A stretch of 64,000 nt of DNA. Source: Ferrimonas senticii DSM 18821 (GTDB lineage: Bacteria > Pseudomonadota > Gammaproteobacteria > Enterobacterales > Shewanellaceae). The notes below the pieces were generated by a model. The model was not told the origin of the DNA. It did not search any database and was given only the letters and a program-made list of their open reading frames with translations. The stretch spans positions 1-64,000 of the forward strand of contig NZ_AUGM01000019.1 of assembly GCF_000422665.1 (NCBI RefSeq), written 5' to 3'. Below are positions 7,313 to 16,035 of the stretch, piece after piece (the first letter of the stretch is position 1; each line of letters opens with the position of its first letter). Both the position numbers and the translations under genes were made by a program.

Positions 7313-8145
7313 GAAATACGCTCGGTGCGGGCAAAGCCCGACAGTAGATGGAATTGGTGAATAAGCAGCGACAAGATCAGCAGGATGTAGCTGCCAAAAT
7401 AGATCTTGGCCATCGGGTTATGGCTTAAGGTGAATTTGACCGTCAGGGCGCTGTCGGCGGCGCCGTGGGGGACGAAGAAATCCACCGCCGCCGCTTTGTG
7501 ATCGCCCCATTCCAGTGGCTCCATAAAGCTGGCGGCATCGCTGATCAGCAGTTTGCCGTCGGCATCGAACACACTGAGGTTGGCGTGGTTGATGCGCGGA
7601 TCAAAGTCGGCCAAGGTGCGGCGGGTCATCCGTCCGGCTTGGGTGTGCCCTTCGGCATCTTGGCGAATAAGACCGATGTCGTTGTTGTATTCGATGCTAT
7701 CTAGCCGCACGGTGTGGCCGTTAAATTCGGTCTGCTCGCCGGCTTTTAGCTCGATGTGGGTTGGCTGATGCAGCACCACAATTTCCAGCGCGTGCATGCA
7801 GAAGATCACCAGCGTCAGCAGGTGAATTGGCAGCAACCACAGATGACGATGGCGCCAGCGCCGTTTTTGCCAAATCGGCCATAAGCCGGTGACGGAGCAG
7901 GCCAAGGTGTTGACCCCCAACAGCGCCACCACCATAACTAGGCTAACTAGCCACCACAGCACCGGTGGGTTGTCGCCCAGCAGCGGTGACCATTGGCTAA
8001 AGGGCAGGCCGCTAAGCTGTTTCAGCACTGGCCAGTAACCGGCTTGTTCCGACAGAAAAATACCTAATGCAAACCAGACAATACTGGCGATGATCAGCAC
8101 GCAGGCGAGGCGCATCGAGCTGAGTTTTTCGAGCAAGCTAGTCAT
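7309..8145 (-). CDS. ResB-like membrane protein
   Basis: This 278-residue protein resembles ResB/CcsB, which works with CcsA in system II cytochrome c biogenesis to bring and attach heme. From the ATG at 8145 it reads MTSLLEKLSSMRLACVL, the usual ResB opening with a first membrane helix at about 12-32. Further helices lie near 65-88 and 107-127, a periplasmic domain at about 130-250, and a last helix near 250-268. The ATG overlaps the stop of the preceding CcsA-like gene by 4 nt (ATGA). It is shorter than standard ResB. No cytochrome c gene is next to it, and it lies in a transport operon, so a direct role in cytochrome maturation is doubtful. Heme or metal-complex handling is inferred. Confidence 0.7.
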   Translation of the reverse strand: MTSLLEKLSSMRLACVLIIASIVWFALGIFLSEQAGYWPVLKQLSGLPFSQWSPLLGDNPPVLWWLVSLVMVVALLGVNTLACSVTGLWPIWQKRRWRHRHLWLLPIHLLTLVIFCMHALEIVVLHQPTHIELKAGEQTEFNGHTVRLDSIEYNNDIGLIRQDAEGHTQAGRMTRRTLADFDPRINHANLSVFDADGKLLISDAASFMEPLEWGDHKAAAVDFFVPHGAADSALTVKFTLSHNPMAKIYFGSYILLILSLLIHQFHLLSGFARTERIS

Positions 8146-8837
8146 TTGATCCGATACCCCACTTGCAGCAACGCGATAAACAGCAGCAACAGCGCTTTGG
8201 CCAGATTCAATTGTTTCTGGCTCCGCAGCCATTGGCGCGGGAAGTGAAACACCAAGATCAGCAGCAGATAGAACAGCGCCGAGAAGAAGAAGTGGCTGCT
8301 CCAACTCCAGGTGCGGCCCCAGCCCTGCATTGCCCAATAGCTGCCAGCGACTTCACCGCACATAAACGCTAATCCCGCCAACAGTGCCAGCAGATGACAG
8401 TGAATTTGCAGCCGTTGGTCGCGCTGTTTAATCAGCAGCAGATAGCCGATGGCGGCGGCCAGCACTAAGCCAAGGGTTAATGGCCGCGAGAGGAAGAACA
8501 GCTGCGCCCACAGATAGGTCAGTACCGAGCTGGCCTCATCCGGGGCGCTGTAGCGGCTGGCCAGCGCCAGCAACACCAGCGCGGCGGCGCTGCAACCATA
8601 ACGATATTGGCGACTGACGCCGGAGGCGGACAGCGACAGTTGGCCGCTCAGCAACAACATCAGCGCGCCAATCAGCAGCAACATCAGGGTGCTGCTCATC
8701 GGGAACTGATGATTCTTGAGGTACACCTCGGCCAGCCAGCCTAGGCACAGCAGCAACAAGCCAAGGCTTAAGCCGCGACTGAGATCGAATCGGGCTGATG
8801 GGACAGTGGTGCTGCTTATTGGTTTAGGATCAGTCAT
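8142..8837 (-). CDS. CcsA/ResC-like membrane protein with altered WWD motif
   Basis: The 231-residue protein has about six to eight membrane helices and resembles CcsA, the heme-handling partner of ResB. Near residues 168-180 it carries WAMQGWGRTWSWS, which aligns with the tryptophan-rich WWD heme-binding motif; the Trp positions are kept but the Asp after the last Trp is Ser. The start at 8837 was chosen because it gives an 8-nt overlap with the ATPase gene and removes an unlikely hydrophilic extension. The downstream ResB-like gene overlaps by 4 nt. Family membership is inferred from the motif and from the pairing; the fold needs checking. Confidence 0.62.
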   Translation of the reverse strand: MTDPKPISSTTVPSARFDLSRGLSLGLLLLCLGWLAEVYLKNHQFPMSSTLMLLLIGALMLLLSGQLSLSASGVSRQYRYGCSAAALVLLALASRYSAPDEASSVLTYLWAQLFFLSRPLTLGLVLAAAIGYLLLIKQRDQRLQIHCHLLALLAGLAFMCGEVAGSYWAMQGWGRTWSWSSHFFFSALFYLLLILVFHFPRQWLRSQKQLNLAKALLLLFIALLQVGYRIK

Positions 8838-10149
8838 TGGCGCAAAACTCCAACAGTTGGCTGGCGGCATCGGCGTCGCTGGCGACGACAATCTGTGGCG
8901 CCTGCAGATGCCAGCGTTCAATAACCGCCTCTAACAGCGATGGCCGCACCACCCAGATCTGCTTGCGCTGCGGATTGGCCAGCAAACTGGCGATCGCTTT
9001 GGCAAGGCCCAGACCGGCCAGCTCCATCGGCCCAATCTCATCCACCAGATAGGTGCTGTGGTCATCGCTTGCGGCGTTAAGCGCTTGCTGTGCCAGTGCC
9101 AGCCCCTCTGGGGCGAAGCTAAAACGGGTGCCGGTGGCAGCATCGAACTGGGCTTGGCGACGGCCAAACGGTTGGCGTTCGCCGCTGGCCAGATTGATGG
9201 CGTCGCTGCTGAGGCGTTTGCCGTCGGCCATTTCGCCGGGGCATAACAAGCCTTTTAATTGGAGCTGCGGCTGTTGTTGCCACAGGTTCATCAGCGCGGT
9301 GGTTTTGCCGCTGCCGGACTCTCCGGTAAGCAGCAGCACTCGTGGCTGGGTCTGTTCGGTTAAGTGTTGCGGCATAAAGATCTGCTGCTGGCCGATGGCG
9401 ATGGCGGCGGTCGCCATCCCATACAGGGCACTGAGGTTAGCGGGAGTCATCACTTGCGCGGGTGCGCCAAAACCAAGGCAGCGACCATGGTCGAGCAGCA
9501 GCACCTTATCGGCGTAGCGGTAGGCCAGATTGGGATCGTGCAAGATGGCGATGGCGCACAGCTGATCGCGGCGGCAGGCCAGTTTGACCTGATCGAGCAT
9601 GTGATAACGGTTGTGGTAATCCAGATGGTTGGTGGGCTCATCCAGCAGCAACAGGTGCTGGCTTTGCACCATCGCCCGCGCTAACAGCAGCAGCTGCTTT
9701 TCGCCACCACTGAGCTGATTAAATTCACGCTCGGCCAGATGGCTGGCATTAAGGCGCCGCAGCATCGCCAGCGCGAGCTGACGGTCGTCGTCACTGGGGC
9801 AGGCAAAAGCGCTGAGGTAGGGGGTGCGCCCCATCAGCACGGTATCGAGCCCCGAGAAGGCGAACACCCCCTCTTGCTGCTGCGGCACCAAGGCGATCTG
9901 TTGCGCCCGTTCGGCAATCGATAACTGTTGTAACGGCTGCTGACGTAATTGCACCTGACCGCTGTCGGCGGCGCGATGGCCCAGCAGGCAGTCGAATAGG
10001 GTCGATTTGCCGACGCCGTTGGCGCCCAAAATGGCAATGAACTCGCCAGCATTAGCGCTGAAATTGACGTTATTAAGCAGTAAACGCTGCTCTAAATGCA
10101 GAGTCAGATCGTTTACCGTCAGCACGGTTTCTGCGGTGTGATTAACCAT
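8830..10149 (-). CDS. Fused FecE-type ABC ATPase and THEP1-like NTPase
   Basis: This 439-residue protein joins two P-loop domains. Residues 1-255 form the ATPase of an iron-chelate/cobalamin-type importer, with Walker A GANGVGKST (42-50), signature LSGGEKQ (146-152), Walker B plus DEPTNHLD (166-177) and the switch His in LHDPN. Residues 268-439 form a THEP1-like nucleoside-triphosphatase with its own P-loop GESGSGKTT (276-284) and VDEIGPMEL (369-377), hallmark of that family. The start at 10149 overlaps the permease stop by 8 nt. The ATPase powers the permease; what the THEP1 part does is unknown. The fusion is the most unusual piece of the operon. Confidence 0.88.
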   Translation of the reverse strand: MVNHTAETVLTVNDLTLHLEQRLLLNNVNFSANAGEFIAILGANGVGKSTLFDCLLGHRAADSGQVQLRQQPLQQLSIAERAQQIALVPQQQEGVFAFSGLDTVLMGRTPYLSAFACPSDDDRQLALAMLRRLNASHLAEREFNQLSGGEKQLLLLARAMVQSQHLLLLDEPTNHLDYHNRYHMLDQVKLACRRDQLCAIAILHDPNLAYRYADKVLLLDHGRCLGFGAPAQVMTPANLSALYGMATAAIAIGQQQIFMPQHLTEQTQPRVLLLTGESGSGKTTALMNLWQQQPQLQLKGLLCPGEMADGKRLSSDAINLASGERQPFGRRQAQFDAATGTRFSFAPEGLALAQQALNAASDDHSTYLVDEIGPMELAGLGLAKAIASLLANPQRKQIWVVRPSLLEAVIERWHLQAPQIVVASDADAASQLLEFCAND

Positions 10150-11209
10150 GAGCGCCTCCACGGAATCGGCTGCGGTACAGCAACAACGCAAACAGCGGCG
10201 CGCCGACCACCGAGGTGATGATCCCCACCGGTAACTCCAAACTGAAACTGCTGCGGGCCAGGGTGTCGGCCAGCAGCATAAACACCGCGCCCGCCAAGGT
10301 GGCCAGCGGCAAAAGCTTGATATGATCGGCGCCAATGATTGAACGGATCATGTGTGGCACCACCAGCCCGAGCCAACCAATTTGCCCCGCGACGGAGACA
10401 CAGGCGGCCACCACCAGCGAACTGACGATGGTCAGCAGCAGCCGCAGTCGGCGCGGATCGACCCCCAGCGCTTGGCACTGTTTGTCGCCTTGGCAGAGAA
10501 TGTTTAAGCGGTAGCGCAGCAGATGAGCGCAGCCATAGCCGAGCAGCAGCGCGGGCAGCAGTTTGCCAACGTTGTCCCAACTGCTGGCGGACAGTGAGCC
10601 CATCAACCAGAAGGTGATCGCCGGCAGTTCGCCGTAGGGATCCGCCAAGGTTTTGATCACCATCAGCGCCGCGCCAAACAGCGAGCCAACGATGATGCCG
10701 GTCATGATCATAATCAGCAGGCTGTTGTTGCCCACTTGGCGTGCCATCGAGATTGCCGCAAACGCCGCCAGTAGGCCAAAGCTGAACGCCAACCCTTGCA
10801 CCAGCAACCAACTGCTGCCGGGCAGCAGCAGCCCCAGCGCCGCACCAAACATACAGCCGGCGCTGACCCCTAAAATGTCGGGGGAGACCAGCGGGTTACG
10901 AAACACCCCTTGATAGACGGTGCCCGCCATCGCCAGCCCCGCACCAATCATCAGTGCCATCAGCAGCCGTGGCAGGCGCACTAATAGGATCACCTGTTCA
11001 CTGGCGCTTAAGTCTGCTGGTAATGGGCTGCTGCTGAGCAGGGCCCACAGTACCGCTGGCAGTTTGCTAAGCGCGGTTAAAGTCGAGGCCAGATCGGTAT
11101 CAAAGCGCCCCAGCAGCAACGCCGCCGCCAGGGTTAACAGCAGCAACAGCGCCATCTGTTGCGCGGACAGGGTGCGCTGGCAGCGCGGCGCGGCGGCTAG
11201 TGGCGACAT
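10142..11209 (-). CDS. FecCD-type ABC transporter permease
   Basis: This 355-residue inner-membrane permease belongs to the FecCD/BtuC family that imports siderophores, heme or cobamides. It has about ten membrane helices. Typical segments are RLPRLLMALMIGAGLAMAG near 80, GVFRNPLVSPDILGVSAG near 105, and GWLGLVVPHMIRSIIG near 280, the latter being the loop that contacts the ATPase. A single permease gene suggests a homodimer. The start overlaps the binding-protein stop by 13 nt and the stop overlaps the ATPase start by 8 nt. Substrate cannot be read from the sequence. Confidence 0.93.
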   Translation of the reverse strand: MSPLAAAPRCQRTLSAQQMALLLLLTLAAALLLGRFDTDLASTLTALSKLPAVLWALLSSSPLPADLSASEQVILLVRLPRLLMALMIGAGLAMAGTVYQGVFRNPLVSPDILGVSAGCMFGAALGLLLPGSSWLLVQGLAFSFGLLAAFAAISMARQVGNNSLLIMIMTGIIVGSLFGAALMVIKTLADPYGELPAITFWLMGSLSASSWDNVGKLLPALLLGYGCAHLLRYRLNILCQGDKQCQALGVDPRRLRLLLTIVSSLVVAACVSVAGQIGWLGLVVPHMIRSIIGADHIKLLPLATLAGAVFMLLADTLARSSFSLELPVGIITSVVGAPLFALLLYRSRFRGGAHG

Positions 11210-12192
11210 AGACTGTTCTCAAATGGCGCTGTGCAAGCGTCGCCGACCACTTGTTGGTAAAACTGACCCAAGCGATCCGCTACATTCACGTCGTTAAAAC
11301 GCTGTGGGTGAACTTGGCTGGCAACGTAGTAGGCGCTGGCGGCGGCCAATGGGGTTGGCATGTGCCACAGCGCATCCGATGGCAAGGTAGTACGCGGCAC
11401 GTCCTTGAGCACCATCAATTGCGGCTCGGCCAGTTGCTCGCTGATGCGCTCGCCACGGCCTTGCTCCAGCACCAGATATTGCGGCGCCCAGGTCAGCAGT
11501 TGCTCAAGGTTAATTTTCGGATAGAAACCGGCGACGTCCGCGGCGACGTTATCGATGCCGGCTTTAGTAAGCAGATCGTGTTGGAACATCGATTTGCCGA
11601 CGCTGCGATAGAGATCGCCGCCGTTGCCGTAATAGCCGCGCACTGGGGTGACACCGGTTAAGCGTTGGCTTAGCTCTTGTTGCAGTGCGCGACTGGCGTC
11701 GATCACTCGCTCAGCCTCTGCGGGGTTGCCCGCGGCGGTGGCGATCAAGGTTAGCGCTTGTTCGATTTGCGGCAGCGATTCAGCGCGGATCAGCAGTGCT
11801 GGCACCTTCAGTTGTGCCAGTTGATCGGCCAGTCTTGCGCCATCTTTTTTATCGCTGATCAGCACCAGATCCGGTTTCAGAGCCAACACGGTTTCAAGGT
11901 TAATACCTGCGGTGAGGTTGCCCACTTGGGTGGGACTGCGCTGGCCCAGCAGCTTACGCACCAGCGATTGGCGGTTGTCTTGACTGGAGACCCCAACGAG
12001 ATTGTCCCCAAGACCAAGGCTTAGGGACAATATGGAGGCGGGCATATAGGTTGTGACGATGCGGGTTGCAGGCTCTGACAGGGCGACTTGGCGCCCGGTC
12101 ATGTCGGTCAAAAGCAGCGGACTGGCCGCTGCTTTTGTACCAAGCCCTAACAGCATCGCTGTGGTCAGCGACCGTAAGAACTTACGAGACAT
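11197..12192 (-). CDS. Periplasmic substrate-binding protein (FepB/BtuF family)
   Basis: This 331-residue protein delivers the ligand to the FecCD permease. A signal peptide (about 1-23, ending TKAAA) precedes two alpha/beta lobes typical of class III binding proteins: DMTGRQVALSEPATRIV near 30-46, the VLALKPDLVLISD segment near 104-116 and YLVLEQGRGERISEQL near 240. The start lies 10 nt after the receptor stop. There is no lipobox, so it is probably soluble. It belongs to the same transcript as receptor and permease. Ligand class (ferric chelate, heme or cobamide) is open. Confidence 0.9.
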   Translation of the reverse strand: MSRKFLRSLTTAMLLGLGTKAAASPLLLTDMTGRQVALSEPATRIVTTYMPASILSLSLGLGDNLVGVSSQDNRQSLVRKLLGQRSPTQVGNLTAGINLETVLALKPDLVLISDKKDGARLADQLAQLKVPALLIRAESLPQIEQALTLIATAAGNPAEAERVIDASRALQQELSQRLTGVTPVRGYYGNGGDLYRSVGKSMFQHDLLTKAGIDNVAADVAGFYPKINLEQLLTWAPQYLVLEQGRGERISEQLAEPQLMVLKDVPRTTLPSDALWHMPTPLAAASAYYVASQVHPQRFNDVNVADRLGQFYQQVVGDACTAPFENSLCRH

Positions 12193-12202
12193 CTGGGCAA
12201 CC

Positions 12203-14302
12203 TTAGAAGCGGTAGGTTACGCCGATATCGAAGTTACGACCTTCGGTAGCGTGGCCATCACCTTCGTAGAAGTTCACGTCCATCAGGTTGTTAACGTTGG
12301 CAAACACAGTCAGCTGATGGTTAAAGAAGTCTTTGCGAATACCTGCGTTGATAACGGTAACGTCTTTTTCAAACACTGGGACGTAATAAGTGTTTGGCCG
12401 TTGACCTACCTTTTTGTCACCAATTACGAATTTGTCTTTGTAATTGATGTTTAGGTTGGCGCTAATGCCGGTAACCTGTTCATCCCAAATCAACATTGCA
12501 CTGACTTCGTTGGTCGGAACGTCGTAAACCTCGTCATAATCTACGTCATCTGACTTATTGCGAGCGTGGGTGTAGGTATGATCGATGGTGTAACGCAACT
12601 CCTCTGTCAGTTCGCCACTAAAGGACAGTTCAGTACCAAAGGTTTCGGATTCATCAATGTTGACAGGAACGCGCCAGTCGCCATTACCTTCTTCTTCAGC
12701 TGGATTATCGACATCAATGGTAGATAACCGATCTTTAATGTCGTGATGGAACAGGCTGAAGTTAAATTGGCTAACCAATTCCGAATCAAACTGGTGTTCG
12801 TAACCCAAAGTACTGCTCAAGCTGCGCTCAGGGTCTAGCTGATGCAGTTTGCCATCGTCACTGCTCATATCATTAAAAGTCGCAAAGCGGGTTTTTTGGG
12901 CAACCGAACCAAAAACTCGTGCGCGTTCAGATAGGGCGTAGCTCATACCAATCATCGGATCGAAGGTATCAGTGGTGTCGTTGTTGTTTTCGGTGATGAT
13001 ATAGCCTTGCATATCATCAACCACTTGGCGGTGCCAGGCGATACCACTAACCACCGTTAGATTGCCAAAGTGGATGGTGTCTTCAGCGGCCAGACTGTAA
13101 GTAGACAGTTGGTTTTTGTAGCCCTCGATGCTGTCACCTTCATCAAGCTCAGGGCGGCTAGATACCAAGTGATCTGGTACAAGCGAGAAAGTTTTACGGT
13201 GAATGTCTTTCTTGTAGTTACCAGAAATACTCAAGCTGTGGGTTTCGCTAAAGCGATAATCGGCAAATAGCGCGCCACCAACGCTGTAGTCGTCAAAGCC
13301 ACTGTCACCCCATTTCTCTTCCTTTTTAATGCCTTCGTAATAAGCCATGTTGTCGGTGTGGGTGTGGTAGTAGGCAAGCCCACGCAAAGTCAGGTTATCA
13401 GAGACTTTATGGCTGGCATTAAGATCGATACCGCGGTCGGTGTAATCGGTAATGTCCGCGTAGCTGGTATAGGTCGCCCAAGATTTAATGCGGTTGTCTT
13501 GGAATGGCAGGCCGCGTTCAGTTTCAAATTGAAATACAGTGGCATAAACCGCGGTCGTGCCGTTGTTGTAGCCAGCTCGCAGGCGGGCACTTAATGACTC
13601 TAAATCCGAGTTAATCCGGCGGCCGCCATCTTCCAGCTGAACCATTTCTCCGGTGGTCTTGTCTTCTACTTTCTCTGGCATTTCATAGTCACCAGACAAG
13701 CGGAACGCATCGCGACCGGTGTGTTCGATGGAACCGAATACAGTGAAGTTACCTTTGCCGTAACTAAAAGAGGCGTCTTGATGGTTCTGGCCGTATTCAC
13801 CAACACTGGCGCTGATCTCACCAGAAATGCCTTCGTGGCCCTGTTTGGTGATGATGTTTACCACCCCGCCCATGCCGTTTGGCCCATAAAGTACCGAAGA
13901 AGCGCCTTTGGTGATCTCTACTTTGGCAATGATGTTGGCCGGGATCTGATCAAGGTTCAGCTTGCCTTCGTTGGTGTTGTAGTAAGGAATACCGTCCAGC
14001 AGGATCAACACACGGCTTTGATCAAAACCTTGCAGGTTCAGGTGACGCTCGCCTTTGTTGTTCTGGGTGATGTGTACGCCGGGCATGTAACTCAGTGCAT
14101 CCGCCGCGGTCTGTGCCCCAACCATCTCAATGGTTTCTTGAGTCAGCACGTTGTTGATGGCGATATCGCGCACCCCAGTGGCTTGATCGGCCACCACAAT
14201 TTCCCCTAAAGAGAATACGTTGCTGTTATCGGCCGCCATCGCTTGGGCGGATAAACCGGCGGCCACCATCAGGGCCAGTGGGGACAGACGCAGAGACTTC
14301 AC
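12203..14302 (-). CDS. TonB-dependent outer-membrane receptor
   Basis: This 699-residue receptor is the first gene of the operon. It has a signal peptide (ending QAMA, about 23), a TonB-box-like GEIVV near 32-37, a plug domain (about 45-160) with DALSYMPGVHIT, RVLILLDGIPYYN and the GASSVLYGPNGMGGVVNIITK block, and a beta-barrel ending in the C-terminal signature GVTYRF. GTG at 14302 is the start: AAGGAG lies 6 nt upstream, while a nearby ATG is out of frame and stops at once. I see no FRAP or NPNL motifs of classical heme receptors. Later genes encode its own TonB complex, which suggests a dedicated power supply. Confidence 0.93.
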   Translation of the reverse strand: MKSLRLSPLALMVAAGLSAQAMAADNSNVFSLGEIVVADQATGVRDIAINNVLTQETIEMVGAQTAADALSYMPGVHITQNNKGERHLNLQGFDQSRVLILLDGIPYYNTNEGKLNLDQIPANIIAKVEITKGASSVLYGPNGMGGVVNIITKQGHEGISGEISASVGEYGQNHQDASFSYGKGNFTVFGSIEHTGRDAFRLSGDYEMPEKVEDKTTGEMVQLEDGGRRINSDLESLSARLRAGYNNGTTAVYATVFQFETERGLPFQDNRIKSWATYTSYADITDYTDRGIDLNASHKVSDNLTLRGLAYYHTHTDNMAYYEGIKKEEKWGDSGFDDYSVGGALFADYRFSETHSLSISGNYKKDIHRKTFSLVPDHLVSSRPELDEGDSIEGYKNQLSTYSLAAEDTIHFGNLTVVSGIAWHRQVVDDMQGYIITENNNDTTDTFDPMIGMSYALSERARVFGSVAQKTRFATFNDMSSDDGKLHQLDPERSLSSTLGYEHQFDSELVSQFNFSLFHHDIKDRLSTIDVDNPAEEEGNGDWRVPVNIDESETFGTELSFSGELTEELRYTIDHTYTHARNKSDDVDYDEVYDVPTNEVSAMLIWDEQVTGISANLNINYKDKFVIGDKKVGQRPNTYYVPVFEKDVTVINAGIRKDFFNHQLTVFANVNNLMDVNFYEGDGHATEGRNFDIGVTYRF

Positions 14303-14876
14303 TGCATGCTCCTTGCTAATTATGAACAGGGCTAAAAAATACGCGGGGATGCTAACAAAGGCGGCAGGGCAAGTTTTCAGTGTTTATTCAGTTATCGATA
14401 GTGATCACACCAAAAGCGCCAATAAATGACATCACTTGCGAGTGTTTTGTGTTTTGTGTGACATATTGCCCTTGTTGGGTCGTGTTGTTGTGGGGGGTTG
14501 CGCCAAGTTGTCTGGACTTTTTGGGGTGAAGTTTGGTGACCGTGGTTCGTTAGAGTCAGTTAACCGCTTGAGTGTAAGGTGGCTGTACGGGGAGTGGTGC
14601 TGTTGCTGGGGGGCGTAGAAAAGGAAAAGGCCAGCGACCAATGCTTTGCAGGCGGGATAGGACGAGTTGCGCGCAAAGAATCAGTTCTGGCCTTAATCGC
14701 CCAGGGGCGATTGTGCTGCAGTGTAACGGCTGGGTTGGCCGAGATCTGAGCAAATTGAGTTTATTTTAACCTTGATCACACACTGAGGCGGGATTTCTAA
14801 CAGCCGACTGAGAACTGCAACCAATAGTGGGATCTATTGATGCAGCTGCGACCAAATGACTCATCCAAATTGAGCC
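14303..14876. other. Gene-free leader of the receptor operon
   Basis: This stretch must hold the promoter of the transport operon. I looked on both strands for a cobalamin riboswitch, a Fur box and a clear promoter and recognised none with confidence. It has no open frame with a ribosome binding site and family features. A weak dyad, GGCCAG near 14629 and CTGGCC near 14688, is visible. Confidence 0.4.
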
Positions 14877-14905
14877 AAAAAAAATCCCAGCGCGAGGCTG
14901 GGATT
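14877..14905 (-). terminator. Terminator of the truncated enolase-superfamily gene
   Basis: AATCCCAGC and GCTGGGATT form a 9-bp stem; on the minus strand it is followed by a run of T. It lies about 110 nt downstream of the stop of the gene remnant at 15014. Confidence 0.8.
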
Positions 14906-15013
14906 GGTGTGGCCTAAGGCCAATACTCAGTTTGCTGCTGACAACAACGAACGAGAATCGAACATTGGCAGCGACCGGGCTAACTCGGTGTCGCTGCCAA
15001 CCTGATCTGCGGA

Positions 15014-15258
15014 TCAGTTAACGCGGTATTTGGCGATCAGCTCTTCGTCTAGCTCGATGCCCAGACCCAGTGCATCGGACACGGCTACGTAGCCGTTGTC
15101 GAATTGCAGCTGGTTCTTCACCAAGCTGGTAAACAGTGGGCTGCTGCTCTGGGAGAACTCCATCAGAGTGCCGTGCTCACAGGCCGCCAAGAAGTGAACC
15201 GAGGCAGACAGCAGGATGCCGGTGCTGAAGCCGTGCGGGATCAGCTGAGTACCGTTAT
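15014..15258 (-). pseudogene. 3' fragment of an enolase-superfamily (MR/MLE) enzyme gene
   Basis: Reading on the minus strand, about 80 codons remain and end with TGA at 15014-15016. The encoded piece contains LIPHGFSTGILL, HGTLMEFSQS and SLVKNQLQF, matching the C-terminal part of the barrel of mandelate racemase/muconate lactonizing enzymes and sugar-acid dehydratases. The N-terminal three quarters, including the metal ligands, are missing; the frame runs into the start of the GntR remnant at about 15260. A good terminator is retained downstream. It cannot make a working enzyme. Confidence 0.75.
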
Positions 15259-15843
15259 CTGCGCCAGTTGATCTTAGATGGCGAGATTGTCCTTGGCGCC
15301 AAGTTGGTTGAGAGTAATTTGGCTAAGCAGTTGGAGTTATCCCGCAGCACCGTGCGGATGGCGCTGAATACCTTGGTGCACGAGGGGTTGGTGGTGCAAA
15401 AGCCCTACGCCGGTTGGCAAGTGGTGGAGATTGACCAAGCGGATCTGTGGGAGCTGTACCATCTGCGTTTGGCGCTGGAGGGGGAAGCGGCGGCGATGGC
15501 CGCCGAGTGGGCCAGTGACGTCGATAAGCAAGCGCTGCACAGCCTCTATCAGCAGTACTGTCAGCTGTGCCAAAACAAGCCCAAAGACAATCGCGCCATC
15601 AGCCAGATGGATTGGCAGCTGCACCAACAGATTGTGGCGATCTGCGGCAGCGAGCGAATGCAGAGCCAATACAAGCAGATCCTCTATCCATTGCAGGCGT
15701 ACATCGCCATTACCCACCAGAACTACGATCTGTCCCAAAGTGCGTTAAGCCATCAAGGGTTAGTGGCGGCGATCTGCGCCGGCGATGCGGTTGCCGCCCA
15801 GCAACAAGCCCGCGCCAACATCACCCCATTTACGCCCGAGTAA
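15259..15843 (+). pseudogene. 5'-truncated GntR/FadR-family regulator
   Basis: The frame encodes most of a GntR regulator: the second half of the winged helix with LAKQLELSRSTVRMALNTL and HEGLVV, then an FCD-type ligand domain to about residue 190. The first 15-20 residues of the domain are missing, and the frame is open only to 15229 without an ATG or a ribosome binding site; a TTG at 15268 is the only start-like codon. The left edge abuts the enolase-superfamily fragment. Regulators of this type commonly sit divergent from sugar-acid catabolic genes, so both remnants probably come from one deleted locus. Weak residual expression cannot be excluded. Confidence 0.7.
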
Positions 15844-16035
15844 GTTCAAAAATCCGTCGATGCTGTGCGCTGGCTCACGGTCACTTGCAGCGCAGATGGC
15901 GATAATGCGCGCCGCGCTCAGCGGTCGATTCCGACGGCTGGCCTGATCTACTCAACTCTTCATATTTGCTACTCCCGATGACGCTTATGCCACTGTGGCA
16001 TTGGTGCGCTGCGGGTGTCTGTTCGTAAGGGCACT

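Noticed and set aside
12053-12454. Plus-strand frame across the binding-protein and receptor genes
   Set aside because: Antisense to two well-supported genes and without a ribosome binding site.
12203-14302. Classical heme receptor
   Set aside because: The FRAP and NPNL motifs of heme receptors are not present, so heme as ligand stays a hypothesis.
14432-14753. Short minus-strand frames upstream of the receptor
   Set aside because: No ribosome binding site, biased composition and no recognisable content.
14303-14876. Cobalamin riboswitch or Fur box in the receptor leader
   Set aside because: Searched by eye for the conserved B12-box blocks and for GATAATGATAATCATTATC-like words on both strands; no convincing match.
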